Counted from the stretch's first letter, positions 41,189-51,948 are shown. The stretch: DNA of 64,000 bases from Mycobacterium branderi (GCF_010728725.1 NZ_AP022606.1:3596001-3660000); one strand, 5' to 3'. Notes: generated by a model not told the origin, from the sequence alone. Numbers and translations are program-made.

Positions 41189-42277
41189 TCAGTGCGATCT
41201 TCCGTGTTTGACCAGCACCACCGAGGCGAGCGGAATTTGCATCGGAGCCGGTGCGCTCGACAGCCGCCCGGCGACGGCGATCTCGAGGTGATCGACAAAC
41301 TCCGCGGCACGCGGATCGGCGGGACCGCCGTCGAGCGAGGCGGCCAGCGTCGGGAACACCGCCGCCCGGGCGAACGCCGCCCACTGCGCGCCGAACGCGG
41401 CGGCGTCATGGTCGACCTGGTAGCGAGCCCAGAACCGGTCCTCGGCATTGAACACCTCCAGGTGTTCGATGGACAGGCCCTCGAAGCGGCCTTTGGGTGC
41501 GAACGGGGCGCGAAAGTCCTTCTCGGCGCGGGCGAAGGTCGGAATCGTCATGCGCCGCAACTCATCAGCGCTGAGCAGGCCACCGCGATGGTGAGCCTGC
41601 AACGCGGCCACGATCGCGTCCAGCAACGGCCGGTAGCCGAATTCGCCGTCGTCGCCGACGGCCATCGTCAGCACCACAAGCCGCCCGCCGAGGCACAGCT
41701 CACGGCCCCGGAACGCCAGGAACGCCTGCCAGTCCTGGGCGGCCTGGTGGGCATACGCCGCGCGGGCAGCCTCGTCGCTGCTGTAGGCGACCTGTACGTG
41801 GTCCGGCAGCTCGGTCGGTGTCCGACTCAGCCACATCGTCGCCCAGGACGTCCAGCCCAGGTTGACGCTGCCGGACGGCAAAATCTGCGCGTAGTAGGAC
41901 CGGCCGATCGCCGACGAGAAGCTCGCCGGGTCCTTGTGCACGTAGCTGTCCGGGTCCTCGGACAGCGTGCGAAACAGCGCGGTGAAATCGTTGCCGGGTA
42001 GGTCGGTGTGGGTGACCAGGATGGCGTGCTCGGGGCGGGTGCGACGACGGATCGCTGCGATCGCGGCGCACACCGGCAGCAGCGAGTTGTGGCCGGTGGC
42101 CGCGCCGTAGTCCGCGATGACAATCGGTTGCGGCGGCTTGGGCAGCGGTACCTCAGCAGCGGCCCGCTCGAACAGCGCGACGGCCGGCGCCAGCCCGGCG
42201 GCCTGCAGCCGCGACGACGGGGTATAGGTCGCACTTTCCTCCGGCTCTGGCCGGACGACGATGCTCGATTCACGCAT
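41189..42277 (-). CDS. SABATH-type SAM-dependent carboxyl methyltransferase
   Basis: 362 residues. [18 protein letters not shown] is the SAM-binding loop; [52 protein letters not shown] and the C-terminal helical cap follow the order of plant SABATH enzymes, which methylate carboxylates of small acids such as salicylate. Overlaps the SDR gene upstream by 8 bases. The bacterial substrate is unknown. Confidence 0.8.
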   Translation of the reverse strand: MRESSIVVRPEPEESATYTPSSRLQAAGLAPAVALFERAAAEVPLPKPPQPIVIADYGAATGHNSLLPVCAAIAAIRRRTRPEHAILVTHTDLPGNDFTALFRTLSEDPDSYVHKDPASFSSAIGRSYYAQILPSGSVNLGWTSWATMWLSRTPTELPDHVQVAYSSDEAARAAYAHQAAQDWQAFLAFRGRELCLGGRLVVLTMAVGDDGEFGYRPLLDAIVAALQAHHRGGLLSADELRRMTIPTFARAEKDFRAPFAPKGRFEGLSIEHLEVFNAEDRFWARYQVDHDAAAFGAQWAAFARAAVFPTLAASLDGGPADPRAAEFVDHLEIAVAGRLSSAPAPMQIPLASVVLVKHGRSH

Positions 42278-43223
42278 CGGGGTAGCTGACTCCGGTGAGC
42301 TGCTCGGAGACCTCCCACAGTTGCCGGCAGTCGGCGTCGTTGCGGGCGCGGGCGGGCACCTTGGCTCTCGTCACGCCGCCGCCGGCGGCCTCGTAGATCC
42401 CATGCGGCCCGTAGAACGCGCCGCCCTCGGCTTGCGGACTGGTCGCGGCGTACAGCGCGGGCAGAATGCCCTCGTCGATCTCCTGCCACAAAAACGGAGT
42501 CAGCCGCCAGGAGATCTTGTAGAGCCGTTCCATGATCGACGGTGTCGCCCGGCCGTGCGACGGGCCGCTGGTCTGAAGGTTGGTCTTGGTGAGCCCGGGG
42601 TGTGCGGCGTTGGACACGATGCCCCAACCGGCGTTGCGGCTGCGGCGGTCCAACTCGAGCGCGAACATCAGCACCGCCAGCTTCGATTGGCCGTAGGCCT
42701 GCATCGGCGCATAGGACTTCTCGAATTGCAGGTCGTCGAAATGGATTTTGCCGCTTCGGCGGGCGGCGATGCTGGATAGCGAGACGACGCGTGCACTGCC
42801 GGCGGCGCGCAGCAGCGGCAGCAGGTGCGCGGTGAGCGCAAAATGGCCGAGATGGTTGCTGCCGAACTGTAATTCGAATCCGTCCGCGGTGGTGTCGCGG
42901 TGCGGCGGTGTCATCACGCCGGCGTTGTTGATCAGGATGTCGATCGGGCGGCCTTCGGAGTTCAGCTGCTCACCCAACGCGGCGACGCTGGCCAGCGACG
43001 ACAGGTCGAGGGGCTTGATGGTCAAACTGGCGTCGGGCACCGTGGCACGGATCTGGTCGATGGCGGCCTCGCCCTTGGCGCGGTTGCGGATCGCCATGAC
43101 GACGTCGGCGCCGGCCGCCGAGAGCCGGCGCGCAAGCCCGAAGCCCAGGCCGCTGTTGGATCCGGTGACGACGGCGAGTTTTCCGGACAGGTCCGGGACT
43201 TTGGCGACGAGATCGGTGGCCAC
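42270..43223 (-). CDS. Short-chain dehydrogenase/reductase (Rv2263-like)
   Basis: 317 residues. [10 protein letters not shown] cofactor loop, NNAG at about residue 97, Ser in VSLSSIAAR and YGQSK complete the SDR triad. The C-terminal extension beyond 280 resembles the retinol-dehydrogenase-like group. Position matches Rv2263. Directly precedes the methyltransferase in the same direction, so the products may act on one small molecule. Confidence 0.9.
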   Translation of the reverse strand: MATDLVAKVPDLSGKLAVVTGSNSGLGFGLARRLSAAGADVVMAIRNRAKGEAAIDQIRATVPDASLTIKPLDLSSLASVAALGEQLNSEGRPIDILINNAGVMTPPHRDTTADGFELQFGSNHLGHFALTAHLLPLLRAAGSARVVSLSSIAARRSGKIHFDDLQFEKSYAPMQAYGQSKLAVLMFALELDRRSRNAGWGIVSNAAHPGLTKTNLQTSGPSHGRATPSIMERLYKISWRLTPFLWQEIDEGILPALYAATSPQAEGGAFYGPHGIYEAAGGGVTRAKVPARARNDADCRQLWEVSEQLTGVSYPDA

Positions 43224-43313
43224 GTCAGTCAGCGTACCGAGGCAGGATCGATGCCGGATGGTGTAGCAACTGTTTCGCTCTCAACCCCCGGTCCGCAGTG
43301 AGACACTGCTTCG

Positions 43314-44018
43314 ATGCGCGGCAGACGATTGGCGAAGTTTTCGCTGACGGTCGCCATCCTCGGCATGGTGGTTGCGGTAGGCGGCTTCGTCGTCGTCTTG
43401 GTGAGCACGTTGTTTCTGGACCAGTACAACGCCTACGGCGAGGTACCGATCCCCGGGGAGGGCAGCCTGCAGTTGCCCGCCGGTGATGTCAATATCAGCC
43501 TGCACACCGTCGTGATCAGCAGTCCCAGCGGTGGCGGCCTGCCGGTGCCGCCGCTCGGGGTAAGAATCACGCCACCCGACGGTGTGGCACAACCGGTGGT
43601 GACCGAAAGCATCGGCGGTACAAGGACAGTCAACAATGACGCGCATGTGCGGGTGTGGGTGGCACATATTGCCGCCGAGGGCACATACGACATCACAACC
43701 GAGGGCCAAGTCAACGGATTCGTCCGGCCGCGATTGGCGTTCGGGCACAACAGGTCTTACGGCCATCTCGTGTGGTGGTTCGGTGGCATGTTTGTTGTGG
43801 GCCTGATCGGTTCGGTGATGTCGGGGCGGTGGCTGACCCGCACCGCGCGCAAACCGGTGGCGGCGATGCCCCAGGGGCCTCCGGCAACGCCCTACCCGCC
43901 CAGCGACGAGGGTGTCCGCGTCGAGCAGCTCAAAACACTGGCAGCGCTGCGAGATTCGGGAGCGCTGACCGAAGCGGAGTTTCAGGCCGAGAAACGCCGC
44001 ATCCTCGACGGGCGCTAG
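43314..44018 (+). CDS. Membrane protein with C-terminal SHOCT domain
   Basis: 234 residues. Two membrane helices (about 10-34 and 148-170) enclose an external beta-rich domain (INISLHTVVISSPS...). The C-terminal segment VEQLKTLAALRDSGALTEAEFQAEKRRILDG is a SHOCT motif, a small oligomerisation domain. Function unknown. Confidence 0.8.
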   Translation: MRGRRLAKFSLTVAILGMVVAVGGFVVVLVSTLFLDQYNAYGEVPIPGEGSLQLPAGDVNISLHTVVISSPSGGGLPVPPLGVRITPPDGVAQPVVTESIGGTRTVNNDAHVRVWVAHIAAEGTYDITTEGQVNGFVRPRLAFGHNRSYGHLVWWFGGMFVVGLIGSVMSGRWLTRTARKPVAAMPQGPPATPYPPSDEGVRVEQLKTLAALRDSGALTEAEFQAEKRRILDGR

Positions 44019-44026
44019 ACACAGGG

Positions 44027-44644
44027 TCAGTGCCCCCGGGCCACCCACTCGTCGTAGTGCACGATCTCGTCGCCCACGGTGGTTGTGTCGCCGTGGCCGG
44101 TGTAGACGACGGTGTCGCCCGGCAACGTGCCGAGCCGGCCCGAGATCGACTGCAGGATTGTCGGGAAGTCGGAGAACGAGCGGCCGGTCGCGCCCGGCCC
44201 GCCCTGGAACAACGTGTCGCCGCTGAAGACCGCGCGCAGGTCGGGGGCGTACCAGCACACCGACCCGGGGGAGTGACCGGGGGTGTGCAGGGCGCGCAGC
44301 TCCGTGCCCCCGACGCTTAAGGTGTCGCCGTCGGCGACGCTGCGAAAATCCTTGTCCGGATGGGTTATTCGCCACAGCACGTCGTCGCCGGGATGCAGCA
44401 GCACCGGCGCGTCGAGGGTTTTGCCGAGCTGGGGAGCGACGGTCACGTGGTCGTTGTGGCCGTGCGTACACACCACCGCCACCACGTTGCGCCCGCGGAC
44501 GGCCTCTACGATCGGGGCGGCGGTGTGGGCGGCGTCGAACACCACGACATCGGAGTCGTCGCCGACGATCCAGATGTTGTTGTCGACTTCCCAACTGCCG
44601 CCGTCGAGTTCGAACGTGCCGTGGGTGACCACCCGCTCGATCAC
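44027..44644 (-). CDS. Metallo-beta-lactamase-fold hydrolase (Rv2260-like)
   Basis: 205 residues. THGHNDH (HxHxDH), a following HTPGHSPGS with second metal His, and a late GHGDTT segment are the MBL metal ligands. Shares ATGA with the upstream mscR gene, as in M. tuberculosis. Probably a glyoxalase-II-like thioesterase that finishes the mycothiol-dependent aldehyde oxidation started by MscR; that link is inference from context. Confidence 0.9.
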   Translation of the reverse strand: MIERVVTHGTFELDGGSWEVDNNIWIVGDDSDVVVFDAAHTAAPIVEAVRGRNVVAVVCTHGHNDHVTVAPQLGKTLDAPVLLHPGDDVLWRITHPDKDFRSVADGDTLSVGGTELRALHTPGHSPGSVCWYAPDLRAVFSGDTLFQGGPGATGRSFSDFPTILQSISGRLGTLPGDTVVYTGHGDTTTVGDEIVHYDEWVARGH

Positions 44645-45726
44645 AGCATCACCACCGAGCGCAGCACTTTGCCGTCGTGCATCTTCTCGAACGCCTCCTC
44701 GATGTCGCCGAGCCCGATGCGTTCGGACACGAACTTCTCCAGCGGCAACCGGCCTTGCAGATAAAGGTCGATCAGGGTGGGGAAGTCACGCTCGGGCAGG
44801 CAGTCGCCGTACCACGACGACTTCAGCGCCCCGCCGTGCGAAAAGAAGTCCAGCAGCGGCATCTCGAGCCGCATGTCTGGTGTTGGAACACCCACCAGCA
44901 CAACGGTTCCCGCGAGGTCGCGGGCATAAAATGCCTGCTTCCACGTTTCGGGCCGGCCGACAGCGTCGATCACCACGTTGGCGCCGAACCCGTCGGTCAG
45001 ATCCTGGATCGCCTTGGCGACGTCTTCGCTGCGGGCGTTGACGGTGTGGGTGGCGCCGAAGCCCCGAGCCCAGTCCAGTTTGGTGTCGTCGGTGTCGACG
45101 GCGATGATGCGCCGCGCGCCCACTAGCGCCGCCCCGGCGATCGCGGCGTCACCCACACCGCCGCAACCGATTACCGCGACCGTGTCGTCGCGGGTGACGC
45201 CGCCGGTGTTGATCGCGGCGCCGATCCCGGCCATCACCCCACAGCCCAACAGGCCGGCCACCGCCGGGTCGGCGGCCGGATCGACCTTGGTGCACTGTCC
45301 CTGGTGCACCAGCGTCTTGTCGGCGAACGCTCCGATGCCCAGCGCCGGCGTCAGCTCGGTGCCGTCGGCGAGCGTCATCTTTTGTTCGGCGTTGAAGGTG
45401 TCGAAGCACAGGTGCGGCCAGCCGCGTTTGCAGGCGCGGCATTGACCGCAGACCGCGCGCCAGTTGAGGATCACGAAGTCGCCGGGTGCCACCGCGGTCA
45501 CGTCCGGCCCGACGGATTCGACTGTGCCGGCGGCTTCGTGGCCGAGCAGAAACGGGTAGTCGTCGGTGATGCCACCTTGGCGGTAGGTCAGGTCGGTGTG
45601 GCAGACCCCGCACGCAATGACGTCGACAACCACCTCGCCGGGGCCAGGATCGGGGATGACGATGTCGACGACCTCGACCGGATCGCCCTTCTTTCGCGAA
45701 ACCACGCCGCGCACTGTCTGACTCAT
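44641..45726 (-). CDS. mscR: Mycothiol-dependent formaldehyde dehydrogenase / S-nitrosomycothiol reductase
   Basis: 361 residues from the ATG at 45726, the size of Rv2259. GVCHTDL and GHEAAG hold the catalytic zinc ligands, [15 protein letters not shown] the structural zinc, and [12 protein letters not shown] the NAD loop. Class III-like zinc alcohol dehydrogenase that oxidises S-hydroxymethyl-mycothiol and reduces S-nitrosomycothiol, protecting against formaldehyde and nitric oxide. Operon with the MBL hydrolase. A longer frame upstream is an artefact. Confidence 0.92.
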   Translation of the reverse strand: MSQTVRGVVSRKKGDPVEVVDIVIPDPGPGEVVVDVIACGVCHTDLTYRQGGITDDYPFLLGHEAAGTVESVGPDVTAVAPGDFVILNWRAVCGQCRACKRGWPHLCFDTFNAEQKMTLADGTELTPALGIGAFADKTLVHQGQCTKVDPAADPAVAGLLGCGVMAGIGAAINTGGVTRDDTVAVIGCGGVGDAAIAGAALVGARRIIAVDTDDTKLDWARGFGATHTVNARSEDVAKAIQDLTDGFGANVVIDAVGRPETWKQAFYARDLAGTVVLVGVPTPDMRLEMPLLDFFSHGGALKSSWYGDCLPERDFPTLIDLYLQGRLPLEKFVSERIGLGDIEEAFEKMHDGKVLRSVVML

Positions 45727-45825
45727 GGGGTCCAACCTATCCGCGTTGATTCTGCGCCGACCGCGCGGCCTACTCGATCTTTTGCGTGGTGTGCGCGGAA
45801 TCAACGACATATAGGCTGCTGCGCG

Positions 45826-46650
45826 ATGGCTGCACTCGACGCGCTCGACGACTGGCCGGTTGCGACTGCCGCCGCGGCGGTCGTCGGGCCCTCCGGCGTT
45901 TTGGCCGCGCACGGCGACACCGACCGCCCATTCGTGTTGGCGTCGGTGACCAAGCTGTTGGTCGCGCGCGCCGTGCAGGTCGCGATCGAAGAAGGGGTGG
46001 TCGAACTCGACACCCCGGCCGGCCCGCCGGATTCCACCGTCCGCCACCTGCTGGCGCACGCGTCCGGGTTGGCGATGCATTCCGACCACATCCTGGCCAA
46101 GCCGGGCACCCGCCGGATGTACTCCAACCAAGGATTCACCGTGCTGGCCGAGACGGTCGCGCAGGCCTCCGGCTTCGAGTTCACCCAGTACCTGAGCGAA
46201 GCGATCTTCGAGCCACTGGGGATGGCCGCCACCCGGCTCGACGGCGGCGCGGAGGCCGCCGGCTTCGGCGCAATCTCGACCGTGGCCGACCTGGCGGCGT
46301 TCGCCGCCGACCTGCTGTGCCCGACGACCGTGTCGGCGCCGATGCACGCCGACGCGATCTCCGTGCAGTTCCCCGGTCTGGACGGCGTCCTGCCCGGATA
46401 CGGCGTGCAGCGGCCCAACGACTGGGGGCTGGGTTTCGAGATCAAGGGGTCCAAGTCGCCGCACTGGACGGGGGGCGAAAACTCGTCGCGCACCTTCGGC
46501 CATTTCGGGCAGTCGGGCACGTTTATCTGGGCTGATCCGGAGGCCGAGCGGGCGCTCGTGGTGCTCACCGACCGCGATTTCGGGGAGTGGGCGCTGCCGG
46601 TATGGCCGGCGCTGTCGGATGCCGTGATATCAGATCACCGCGCAGACTAG
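45826..46650 (+). CDS. Serine hydrolase, beta-lactamase-like (Rv2257c-like)
   Basis: 274 residues from the ATG at 45826. The SxxK motif is in LASVTKLL, the YxN in MYSNQG, and FGHFGQSG corresponds to the third motif region of class C beta-lactamase/esterase-type proteins. No signal peptide is seen, so it may act as a cytoplasmic esterase or peptidase. Divergent from mscR. Confidence 0.88.
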   Translation: MAALDALDDWPVATAAAAVVGPSGVLAAHGDTDRPFVLASVTKLLVARAVQVAIEEGVVELDTPAGPPDSTVRHLLAHASGLAMHSDHILAKPGTRRMYSNQGFTVLAETVAQASGFEFTQYLSEAIFEPLGMAATRLDGGAEAAGFGAISTVADLAAFAADLLCPTTVSAPMHADAISVQFPGLDGVLPGYGVQRPNDWGLGFEIKGSKSPHWTGGENSSRTFGHFGQSGTFIWADPEAERALVVLTDRDFGEWALPVWPALSDAVISDHRAD

Positions 46651-46762
46651 CGCAACAGGGGTCTCACAAGGCACAATAGACACGCAAGACACACGAATAC
46701 TGCTCGTCGGGTTCACCAGGTCGTTGGGGAAGACGTCCCTCGTGGAGCCGAAGGAGCAGCAG

Positions 46763-47275
46763 ATGCGTGCGTCGAACCAGTTCGCCGACGCGACGACTGG
46801 CGTGGTCTACATCCACGCCTCGCCCGCCGCGGTGTGTCCGCATGTCGAGTGGGCGCTGTCGTCGACCCTGAACGCCAAGGCGAACCTGAAGTGGACTCCG
46901 CAGCCGGCGATGCCTGGGCAGCTGCGGGCGGTTACCAACTGGTTCGGCCCGGTCGGCACCGGCGCACGGTTGGCCAATGCGTTGCGCTCCTGGTCGGTGC
47001 TGCGCTTCGAGGTCACCGAGGACCCCAGCCCCGGCGTCGACGGTCAACGGTTCAGCCACACCCCGCAGCTGGGCCTGTGGAGCGGGACGATGAGCGCCAA
47101 CGGCGACATCATGATCGGGGAGATGCGGCTGCGGGCGATGATGTCCGAGGGCGCCGATGCGCTGGCCGCCGAGTTGGATTCGGCGCTGGGCACCGCGTGG
47201 GACGAGGCGCTCGAGATCTACCGCGACGGCGGCGACGGCGCGGAGGTGTCCTGGCTCAGTCGGGGTGTGGGCTGA
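46763..47275 (+). CDS. DUF3145 family protein (Rv2256c-like)
   Basis: 170 residues from the ATG at 46763 with AAGGAG 6 bases upstream. GVVYIHASPAAVCPHVEWALSSTL and WSGTMSANGDIMIGEMRLRAMM match DUF3145, a family of actinobacteria without assigned function. Position matches Rv2256c. Confidence 0.85.
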   Translation: MRASNQFADATTGVVYIHASPAAVCPHVEWALSSTLNAKANLKWTPQPAMPGQLRAVTNWFGPVGTGARLANALRSWSVLRFEVTEDPSPGVDGQRFSHTPQLGLWSGTMSANGDIMIGEMRLRAMMSEGADALAAELDSALGTAWDEALEIYRDGGDGAEVSWLSRGVG

Positions 47276-47305
47276 GTCTGATTTGCCCGGCTCCTCCTCA
47301 TCGCG

Positions 47306-48226
47306 CTACGCGCTCTGCATCGTCGCCGGGCTAAGGATTTTCAGCGCGCCGGGCACGGCCGAGATCTCGGCCGGCAGTGGGCAGGCGAATTCCCCGTCGG
47401 CATAGGCGTTGATGCCCGGTGACTCCACCTCGACGGTGGTGGCGCGAGCCGTGGTCACCGCGTCGAGCTCGACATGCGTGCCCTTGTACACCGTCGGGAA
47501 CAACCGGATCAGGCGTGTGCGCGACGCGGAATGCACCATCGTGATGTCGAGCAGGCCGTCGGCGTGATTCGCGTTGGGGCAGATCCGCATTCCGCCGCCG
47601 TAGCTGCGGGTGTTGCCGAACGCGGCCAGCGTGAGGTCGGTGGCGATCTCCTCGCGGCCGTCGAGCACCAGCCGAAACGGCAAGAGCCGCAAACCAGACA
47701 GCTCGGCGAGCATGGCCAGGTTGTAGCGCATGCGTCCCCGCGGCCAGCGCATCCGATTGGCCCGATCGGTGACCAATGAATCGAATCCGGCGGCGGCGAC
47801 GGTACCGAACCATTTCGTGGCACCGCTTTGGTCGCGGATCCGGCCTAAGTCAACGGTCTCCGTCCAGCCGTCGGCGACGATGTCTGCGGCCGCGGCGGGA
47901 TCCTTGGTGGGCAGCCGGAATTCGCGGGCGTGATCGTTGCCCGTGCCCGCCGGAATGATTCCCAGCGGAATGTCGGTGCACGCCAAGACTTGCAGTGCAT
48001 CGGAAATCACGCCGTCGCCGCCGGCAACCACCACCGCATCGGTGCCGCGCTCCACCGCGTCGCGCAGCAGCCGGCGCGCGTGTTCGGCGTCGGTGCCGAC
48101 GATTTCGACGACATCGATGCCACGCTGGTGCAGTCGGGCGATCGCCTGTTCGGCGGCGTGCGGCGCGTTGCCGTGTCCCGAGGCCGGATTGGTGAGCAAC
48201 GCCACCTGCGTGAGTTCGTGCTTCAC
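47306..48226 (-). CDS. Diacylglycerol kinase-family lipid kinase (Rv2252-like)
   Basis: 306 residues from a GTG at 48226, overlapping the FAD oxidase stop (GTGA). LLTNPASGHGNA, VVAGGDGVISDALQVL and IPAGTGNDHAREF are the DAGK catalytic motifs, with the SYGGGMRICPNANHADGLLDI segment downstream. It phosphorylates diacylglycerol to phosphatidic acid for phosphatidylinositol-mannoside synthesis, as reported for Rv2252. Confidence 0.92.
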   Translation of the reverse strand: MKHELTQVALLTNPASGHGNAPHAAEQAIARLHQRGIDVVEIVGTDAEHARRLLRDAVERGTDAVVVAGGDGVISDALQVLACTDIPLGIIPAGTGNDHAREFRLPTKDPAAAADIVADGWTETVDLGRIRDQSGATKWFGTVAAAGFDSLVTDRANRMRWPRGRMRYNLAMLAELSGLRLLPFRLVLDGREEIATDLTLAAFGNTRSYGGGMRICPNANHADGLLDITMVHSASRTRLIRLFPTVYKGTHVELDAVTTARATTVEVESPGINAYADGEFACPLPAEISAVPGALKILSPATMQSA

Positions 48227-49827
48227 GGAATGAGCTTGCCCGGGTTGAGAATTCCGGCGGGATCGAGCGTCGACTTGACCGCGCGCAACACCTGCACGCC
48301 CAGCTCGCCCACCTCGTCGCGCATCCACGGCCGGTGGTCGGCGCCGACGGCGTGATGATGGGTGATTGTTCCGCCGGTGGCCATGATCGCATCCGACGCT
48401 GCGGCCTTGGCTTTGCGCCACTGTTCGATCGGATTGCCGCGTTGCCCGGCGACGACGGTGAAATAGAGCGACGCGCCGGTGGCATACACATGCGAAATGT
48501 GGCACAACACCAAGGCGGGCGTGCCGGATTCGGCGAGCGCCCGGGTCAGCGCATCGGTGACTGCCGCCTTGAGCGTCGGGATGTTCGACCACGTGGTGGC
48601 CGTTTCGAGTGTTTCGCAAAGCGCGCCGGCGGCCAGCAGCGAATCCCGTAGGTACGGCGCCGAAAACCTGCCTTGTTCCCAGGCGCGTGCCGGAGCTTCG
48701 CCGAGTGACGTACCGCCGTTCGCCTGGAGCAGTGCCCGGGTCTCGGCGTGCCTGCTCTCTGTATGTGCCGCCGTGCCCTCGAACACGGTGATCGCCAGGC
48801 AGCCGCCCGTGATTTGTTGCTCGCCGATCGCGTCGGTGGTGGCGAGGTTCACGCCTGTCTCAGCCTCGTCGGAAAGCCGGATGACGGTCGGGCCGGTGCC
48901 GGTTTGGGTAACGGCGCGCAATGCGGCGGTGCCGGTGGCGAAGTCGGGGAACGACCAGGCTTCGTAGCGGGTGACTTCGGGCAGCGGGTGTACGCGGACC
49001 CGCACCCGGGTGATGACGCCGAAGACTCCCTCTGACCCCATCAGCAGCTGGCGCAGGTCGGGGCCGGCCGCTGATGCCGGGGCCCGGCCCAGATCCAATA
49101 CACCCGCCGGCGTGATTGCGCGCAGGCCGCGAACCATGTCGTCGAATCGGCCGTATCCCGCCGAGTCCTGGCCCGACGACCGGGTGGCGGCGAACCCGCC
49201 GAGGCTGGCGAACTCGAAGCTCTGCGGAAAATGCCCAAGCGAAAAACCGTGTTCGGCGAGCAGCCGCTCGGCCCCCGGGCCGGTGACGCCGGCGCCGAAC
49301 TCAGCCTCGCCGGAGATTTCGTCGAGAGCGAGCAATTGGTCGAAGCGCCGGAGATCCATACAGACAACGGCTTTGAACGAGCCGCGGATCGGGTCGAGCC
49401 CGCCGACCACGCTTGTTCCGCCGCCGAAAGGCACGACGGCGATAGCGTGTTGTGTGCAGTACTGCAGGATGGCGGCGACGTCGTCCTCGGAGCCAGGCAG
49501 TAGTACCGCATCGGGTGCATCCTGCTCACCAGAGTCCTTGCGGCGCAACAGATCCAGCGTCGACTTGCCGCCGGCGTGCAGCAGCCGGTGGTGGTCGTCG
49601 GTGTGGCAGTAGTCGGTGCCGGTGATCGCGGCCAGCGCGTCGCGGTCTTCGTCGGACAGCGTCGATGGGCGCAGTTGCACCTGGTCGGGCTCGAGTTCCG
49701 CAGCGGGTGTCCCAGTGACGCCGAGGGCCTGCTCGAGCAGCGACCGGATTGAATCGGAGAGCGGCTTGGCCGCAGCCGGGTCGCCCCAGGCATTCCACTT
49801 CATCGGCGGCAGCAGCGCGTCAGGCAT
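48223..49827 (-). CDS. FAD-linked oxidase (alkyl-DHAP synthase-like, Rv2251-like)
   Basis: 534 residues. VVPFGGGTSVVGGL (about 132-145) is the FAD_binding_4 loop, and LLMGSEGVFGVITRV and HISHVYATGASLYFTV (about 445-460) follow vanillyl-alcohol-oxidase-type flavoproteins. Closest relatives include alkyldihydroxyacetonephosphate synthase and D-lactate dehydrogenase. Translation coupled to the lipid kinase, suggesting lipid metabolism. Divergent from the TetR gene. Confidence 0.87.
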   Translation of the reverse strand: MPDALLPPMKWNAWGDPAAAKPLSDSIRSLLEQALGVTGTPAAELEPDQVQLRPSTLSDEDRDALAAITGTDYCHTDDHHRLLHAGGKSTLDLLRRKDSGEQDAPDAVLLPGSEDDVAAILQYCTQHAIAVVPFGGGTSVVGGLDPIRGSFKAVVCMDLRRFDQLLALDEISGEAEFGAGVTGPGAERLLAEHGFSLGHFPQSFEFASLGGFAATRSSGQDSAGYGRFDDMVRGLRAITPAGVLDLGRAPASAAGPDLRQLLMGSEGVFGVITRVRVRVHPLPEVTRYEAWSFPDFATGTAALRAVTQTGTGPTVIRLSDEAETGVNLATTDAIGEQQITGGCLAITVFEGTAAHTESRHAETRALLQANGGTSLGEAPARAWEQGRFSAPYLRDSLLAAGALCETLETATTWSNIPTLKAAVTDALTRALAESGTPALVLCHISHVYATGASLYFTVVAGQRGNPIEQWRKAKAAASDAIMATGGTITHHHAVGADHRPWMRDEVGELGVQVLRAVKSTLDPAGILNPGKLIP

Positions 49828-49864
49828 GCGTTACAGTATTACATATGCTGTCAATCAGTAACGC
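49828..49864. promoter_or_regulatory. Inverted repeat between FAD oxidase and TetR genes
   Basis: GCGTTAC (49828-49834) and GTAACGC (49858-49864) are exact complements flanking the 17-bp gap between divergent start codons. The site overlaps both translation starts, so TetR binding would repress both directions. Confidence 0.45.
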
Positions 49865-50408
49865 CGCGGTGGATGACCGGATCCTGGCCGCCGCCGCGAG
49901 CTGTGTGCGAGATTTCGGGGTGGAGCGGGTGGCGCTGGCCGAGATCGCGCGGCGGGCCGGCGTCAGCCGACCGACCGTGTACCGCCGCTGGCCCGACACC
50001 CGCTCGATCCTGGCCGACCTGCTGACCAGGCACATCACCGGCGCGGCGCGCGACGTACCGGCCCGCGGCGAGGGCCGCGAAGCGCTGGTGGAGCGAGTGG
50101 TGGCGGTGGCCGAACGGCTGCGCCGCGACGAGCTGGTGATGGCGGTGCTGCGGTCGGAGCTGGCGATGGTCTACATCACCCAGCGGCTCGGCACCAGCCA
50201 ACGCCTGCTGATCGACGGCCTCGCCGACAACCTTCGCGCCGCCCAACGCAACGGCAGCGTGCGGCCCGGCGACCCGCGCCGGCTGGCCGCGATGGTGCTG
50301 CTGATCACCCAGTCCACGATCCAATCCGCCCAGATCGTCGAGCCCATCCTGAACGCCAAGGCGCTGGCCGCCGAACTCACCCACGCCCTGAACGGATACC
50401 TGTCCTGA
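49845..50408 (+). CDS. TetR-family regulator (Rv2250c-like)
   Basis: 187 residues from the ATG at 49845. HTH at about 28-52 (VALAEIARRAGVSRPTVYRRWPDTRSI) and a helical C-domain. It lies 17 bases from the divergent FAD oxidase start and overlaps glpD1 by one base (TGATG). Likely controls the glycerol-phosphate and lipid genes around it. Ligand unknown. Confidence 0.9.
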   Translation: MLSISNAAVDDRILAAAASCVRDFGVERVALAEIARRAGVSRPTVYRRWPDTRSILADLLTRHITGAARDVPARGEGREALVERVVAVAERLRRDELVMAVLRSELAMVYITQRLGTSQRLLIDGLADNLRAAQRNGSVRPGDPRRLAAMVLLITQSTIQSAQIVEPILNAKALAAELTHALNGYLS

Positions 50409-51940
50409 TGTCGACTGCCCTGAACGCGGCGCGGCGCACCGCCGACCTGACCGCCTTGGCCGACGGCGCGCCGCTGGATCTGCTCGTCATCGGCGGCGGC
50501 ATCACCGGAGCCGGCATCGCCTTGGACGCAGCCTCCCGCGGCCTGTCGGTGGCGCTGGTAGAAAAGCACGATCTGGCGTTCGGCACCAGCCGGTGGAGTT
50601 CCAAACTGGTGCACGGCGGCCTGCGCTACCTTGCCACCGGCAACGTCGGCATCGCCCGGCGCAGCGCCGTCGAGCGCGGAATCCTGATGACCCGCAACGC
50701 TCCTCATTTGGTGCGTGCGATGCCGCAGCTGGTCCCGTTACTGCCGTCAATGGGCCGTGCCGAGCGGGCCTTGGTGCGCGCCGGATTCCTGGCCGGCGAT
50801 GTGTTGCGCAAGGCGGCGGGCACGCCGTCATCGGTGTTGCCGCGGTCACGGCGTATTTCGGCGCAGCGCGTCATCGAGATGGCCGCAACCGTGCGGCGCG
50901 ACGGCCTCGACGGCGGCCTGCTCGCCTACGACGGGCAGCTGATCGACGACGCCCGATTGGTCGTGGCCGTCGCGCGCACCGCCGCGCAGCATCGTGCTCG
51001 CATCCTGACCTACGTGGCCGCATCGGAGGCCACCGGCTCGTCGGTACGGCTGACCGACCAGCGCAGCGGCGAATCGTTCGACGTGTCGGCCCGCGCCGTC
51101 ATCAACGCGACCGGGGTGTGGGCCGGCGAGATCGACCCCGCATTGAAGTTACGGCCCAGCCGCGGAACACATCTGGTCTTCGACGCCGAAACTCTTGGCA
51201 ATCCGACTGCGGCGCTGACCATTCCGATACCCGGTGAGCTCAATCGGTTTATCTTCGCCATGCCCGAGCAGCTGGGCCGGGTCTACCTCGGCCTGACCGA
51301 CGAAGACGCCTCTGGCGCGATTCCCGATGTACCGCAGCCCAGTCCGGCCGAGATCGACTTTCTGCTGCAAACAGTCAACAGGGCACTGGAAATCACGCTC
51401 GACGACTCTGACGTCATCGGCGCCTACGCCGGTCTGCGGCCGTTGATCGACACCGGTGCAGGCCGCACAGCCGACGTTTCGCGTGACCACGCGATCGTAG
51501 AGTCGGACTCCGGCGTGATCAGCGTGATCGGGGGCAAGCTCACCGAATACCGGCGCATGGCCCAAGATGTCCTCGATCACGCTGTTGAGCGTCGCGGACT
51601 CACAGCGGGCGTGTGCCGGACCCCTGACCTCCCGCTGCTCGGCGCCCTGGCAAACTCCGGGTCGGACGTCGCGCTGACCACCGACCTGCCGGAGTCGTTG
51701 ATCGCCCGCTACGGGGCCGAAGCGGCCAACGTCGTCGCGACCGCTAGCTGCGAACGGCCCACCGACCCGGTCGCCGACGGCATCGACGTGACCCGCGCGG
51801 AATTCGAATACGCGATCACCCATGAGGGCGCGTTGGACGCCGGCGACATCCTCGACCGCCGAACCCGTATCGGACTGGTCCCCGCCGATCGGGAACGCGT
51901 TGTCGGAGTGGCCGACGAGTTTTTGGGCCGCTTCGGCTGA
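50408..51940 (+). CDS. glpD1: Glycerol-3-phosphate dehydrogenase, aerobic (GlpD1-like)
   Basis: 510 residues. VIGGGITGAGIALDAASRG FAD loop (about 27-45), HGGLRYL and GVISVIGGKLTEYRRMAQDV match GlpD. It oxidises glycerol-3-phosphate to dihydroxyacetone phosphate at the membrane face and passes electrons to quinone. Corresponds to Rv2249c, in operon with the TetR gene. Confidence 0.92.
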   Translation: MSTALNAARRTADLTALADGAPLDLLVIGGGITGAGIALDAASRGLSVALVEKHDLAFGTSRWSSKLVHGGLRYLATGNVGIARRSAVERGILMTRNAPHLVRAMPQLVPLLPSMGRAERALVRAGFLAGDVLRKAAGTPSSVLPRSRRISAQRVIEMAATVRRDGLDGGLLAYDGQLIDDARLVVAVARTAAQHRARILTYVAASEATGSSVRLTDQRSGESFDVSARAVINATGVWAGEIDPALKLRPSRGTHLVFDAETLGNPTAALTIPIPGELNRFIFAMPEQLGRVYLGLTDEDASGAIPDVPQPSPAEIDFLLQTVNRALEITLDDSDVIGAYAGLRPLIDTGAGRTADVSRDHAIVESDSGVISVIGGKLTEYRRMAQDVLDHAVERRGLTAGVCRTPDLPLLGALANSGSDVALTTDLPESLIARYGAEAANVVATASCERPTDPVADGIDVTRAEFEYAITHEGALDAGDILDRRTRIGLVPADRERVVGVADEFLGRFG

Positions 51941-51948
51941 TACTCTGG

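Noticed and set aside
44641..46503. 620-codon frame ending in MscR
   Set aside because: MscR starts at 45726; the upstream extension is antisense to the serine hydrolase gene.
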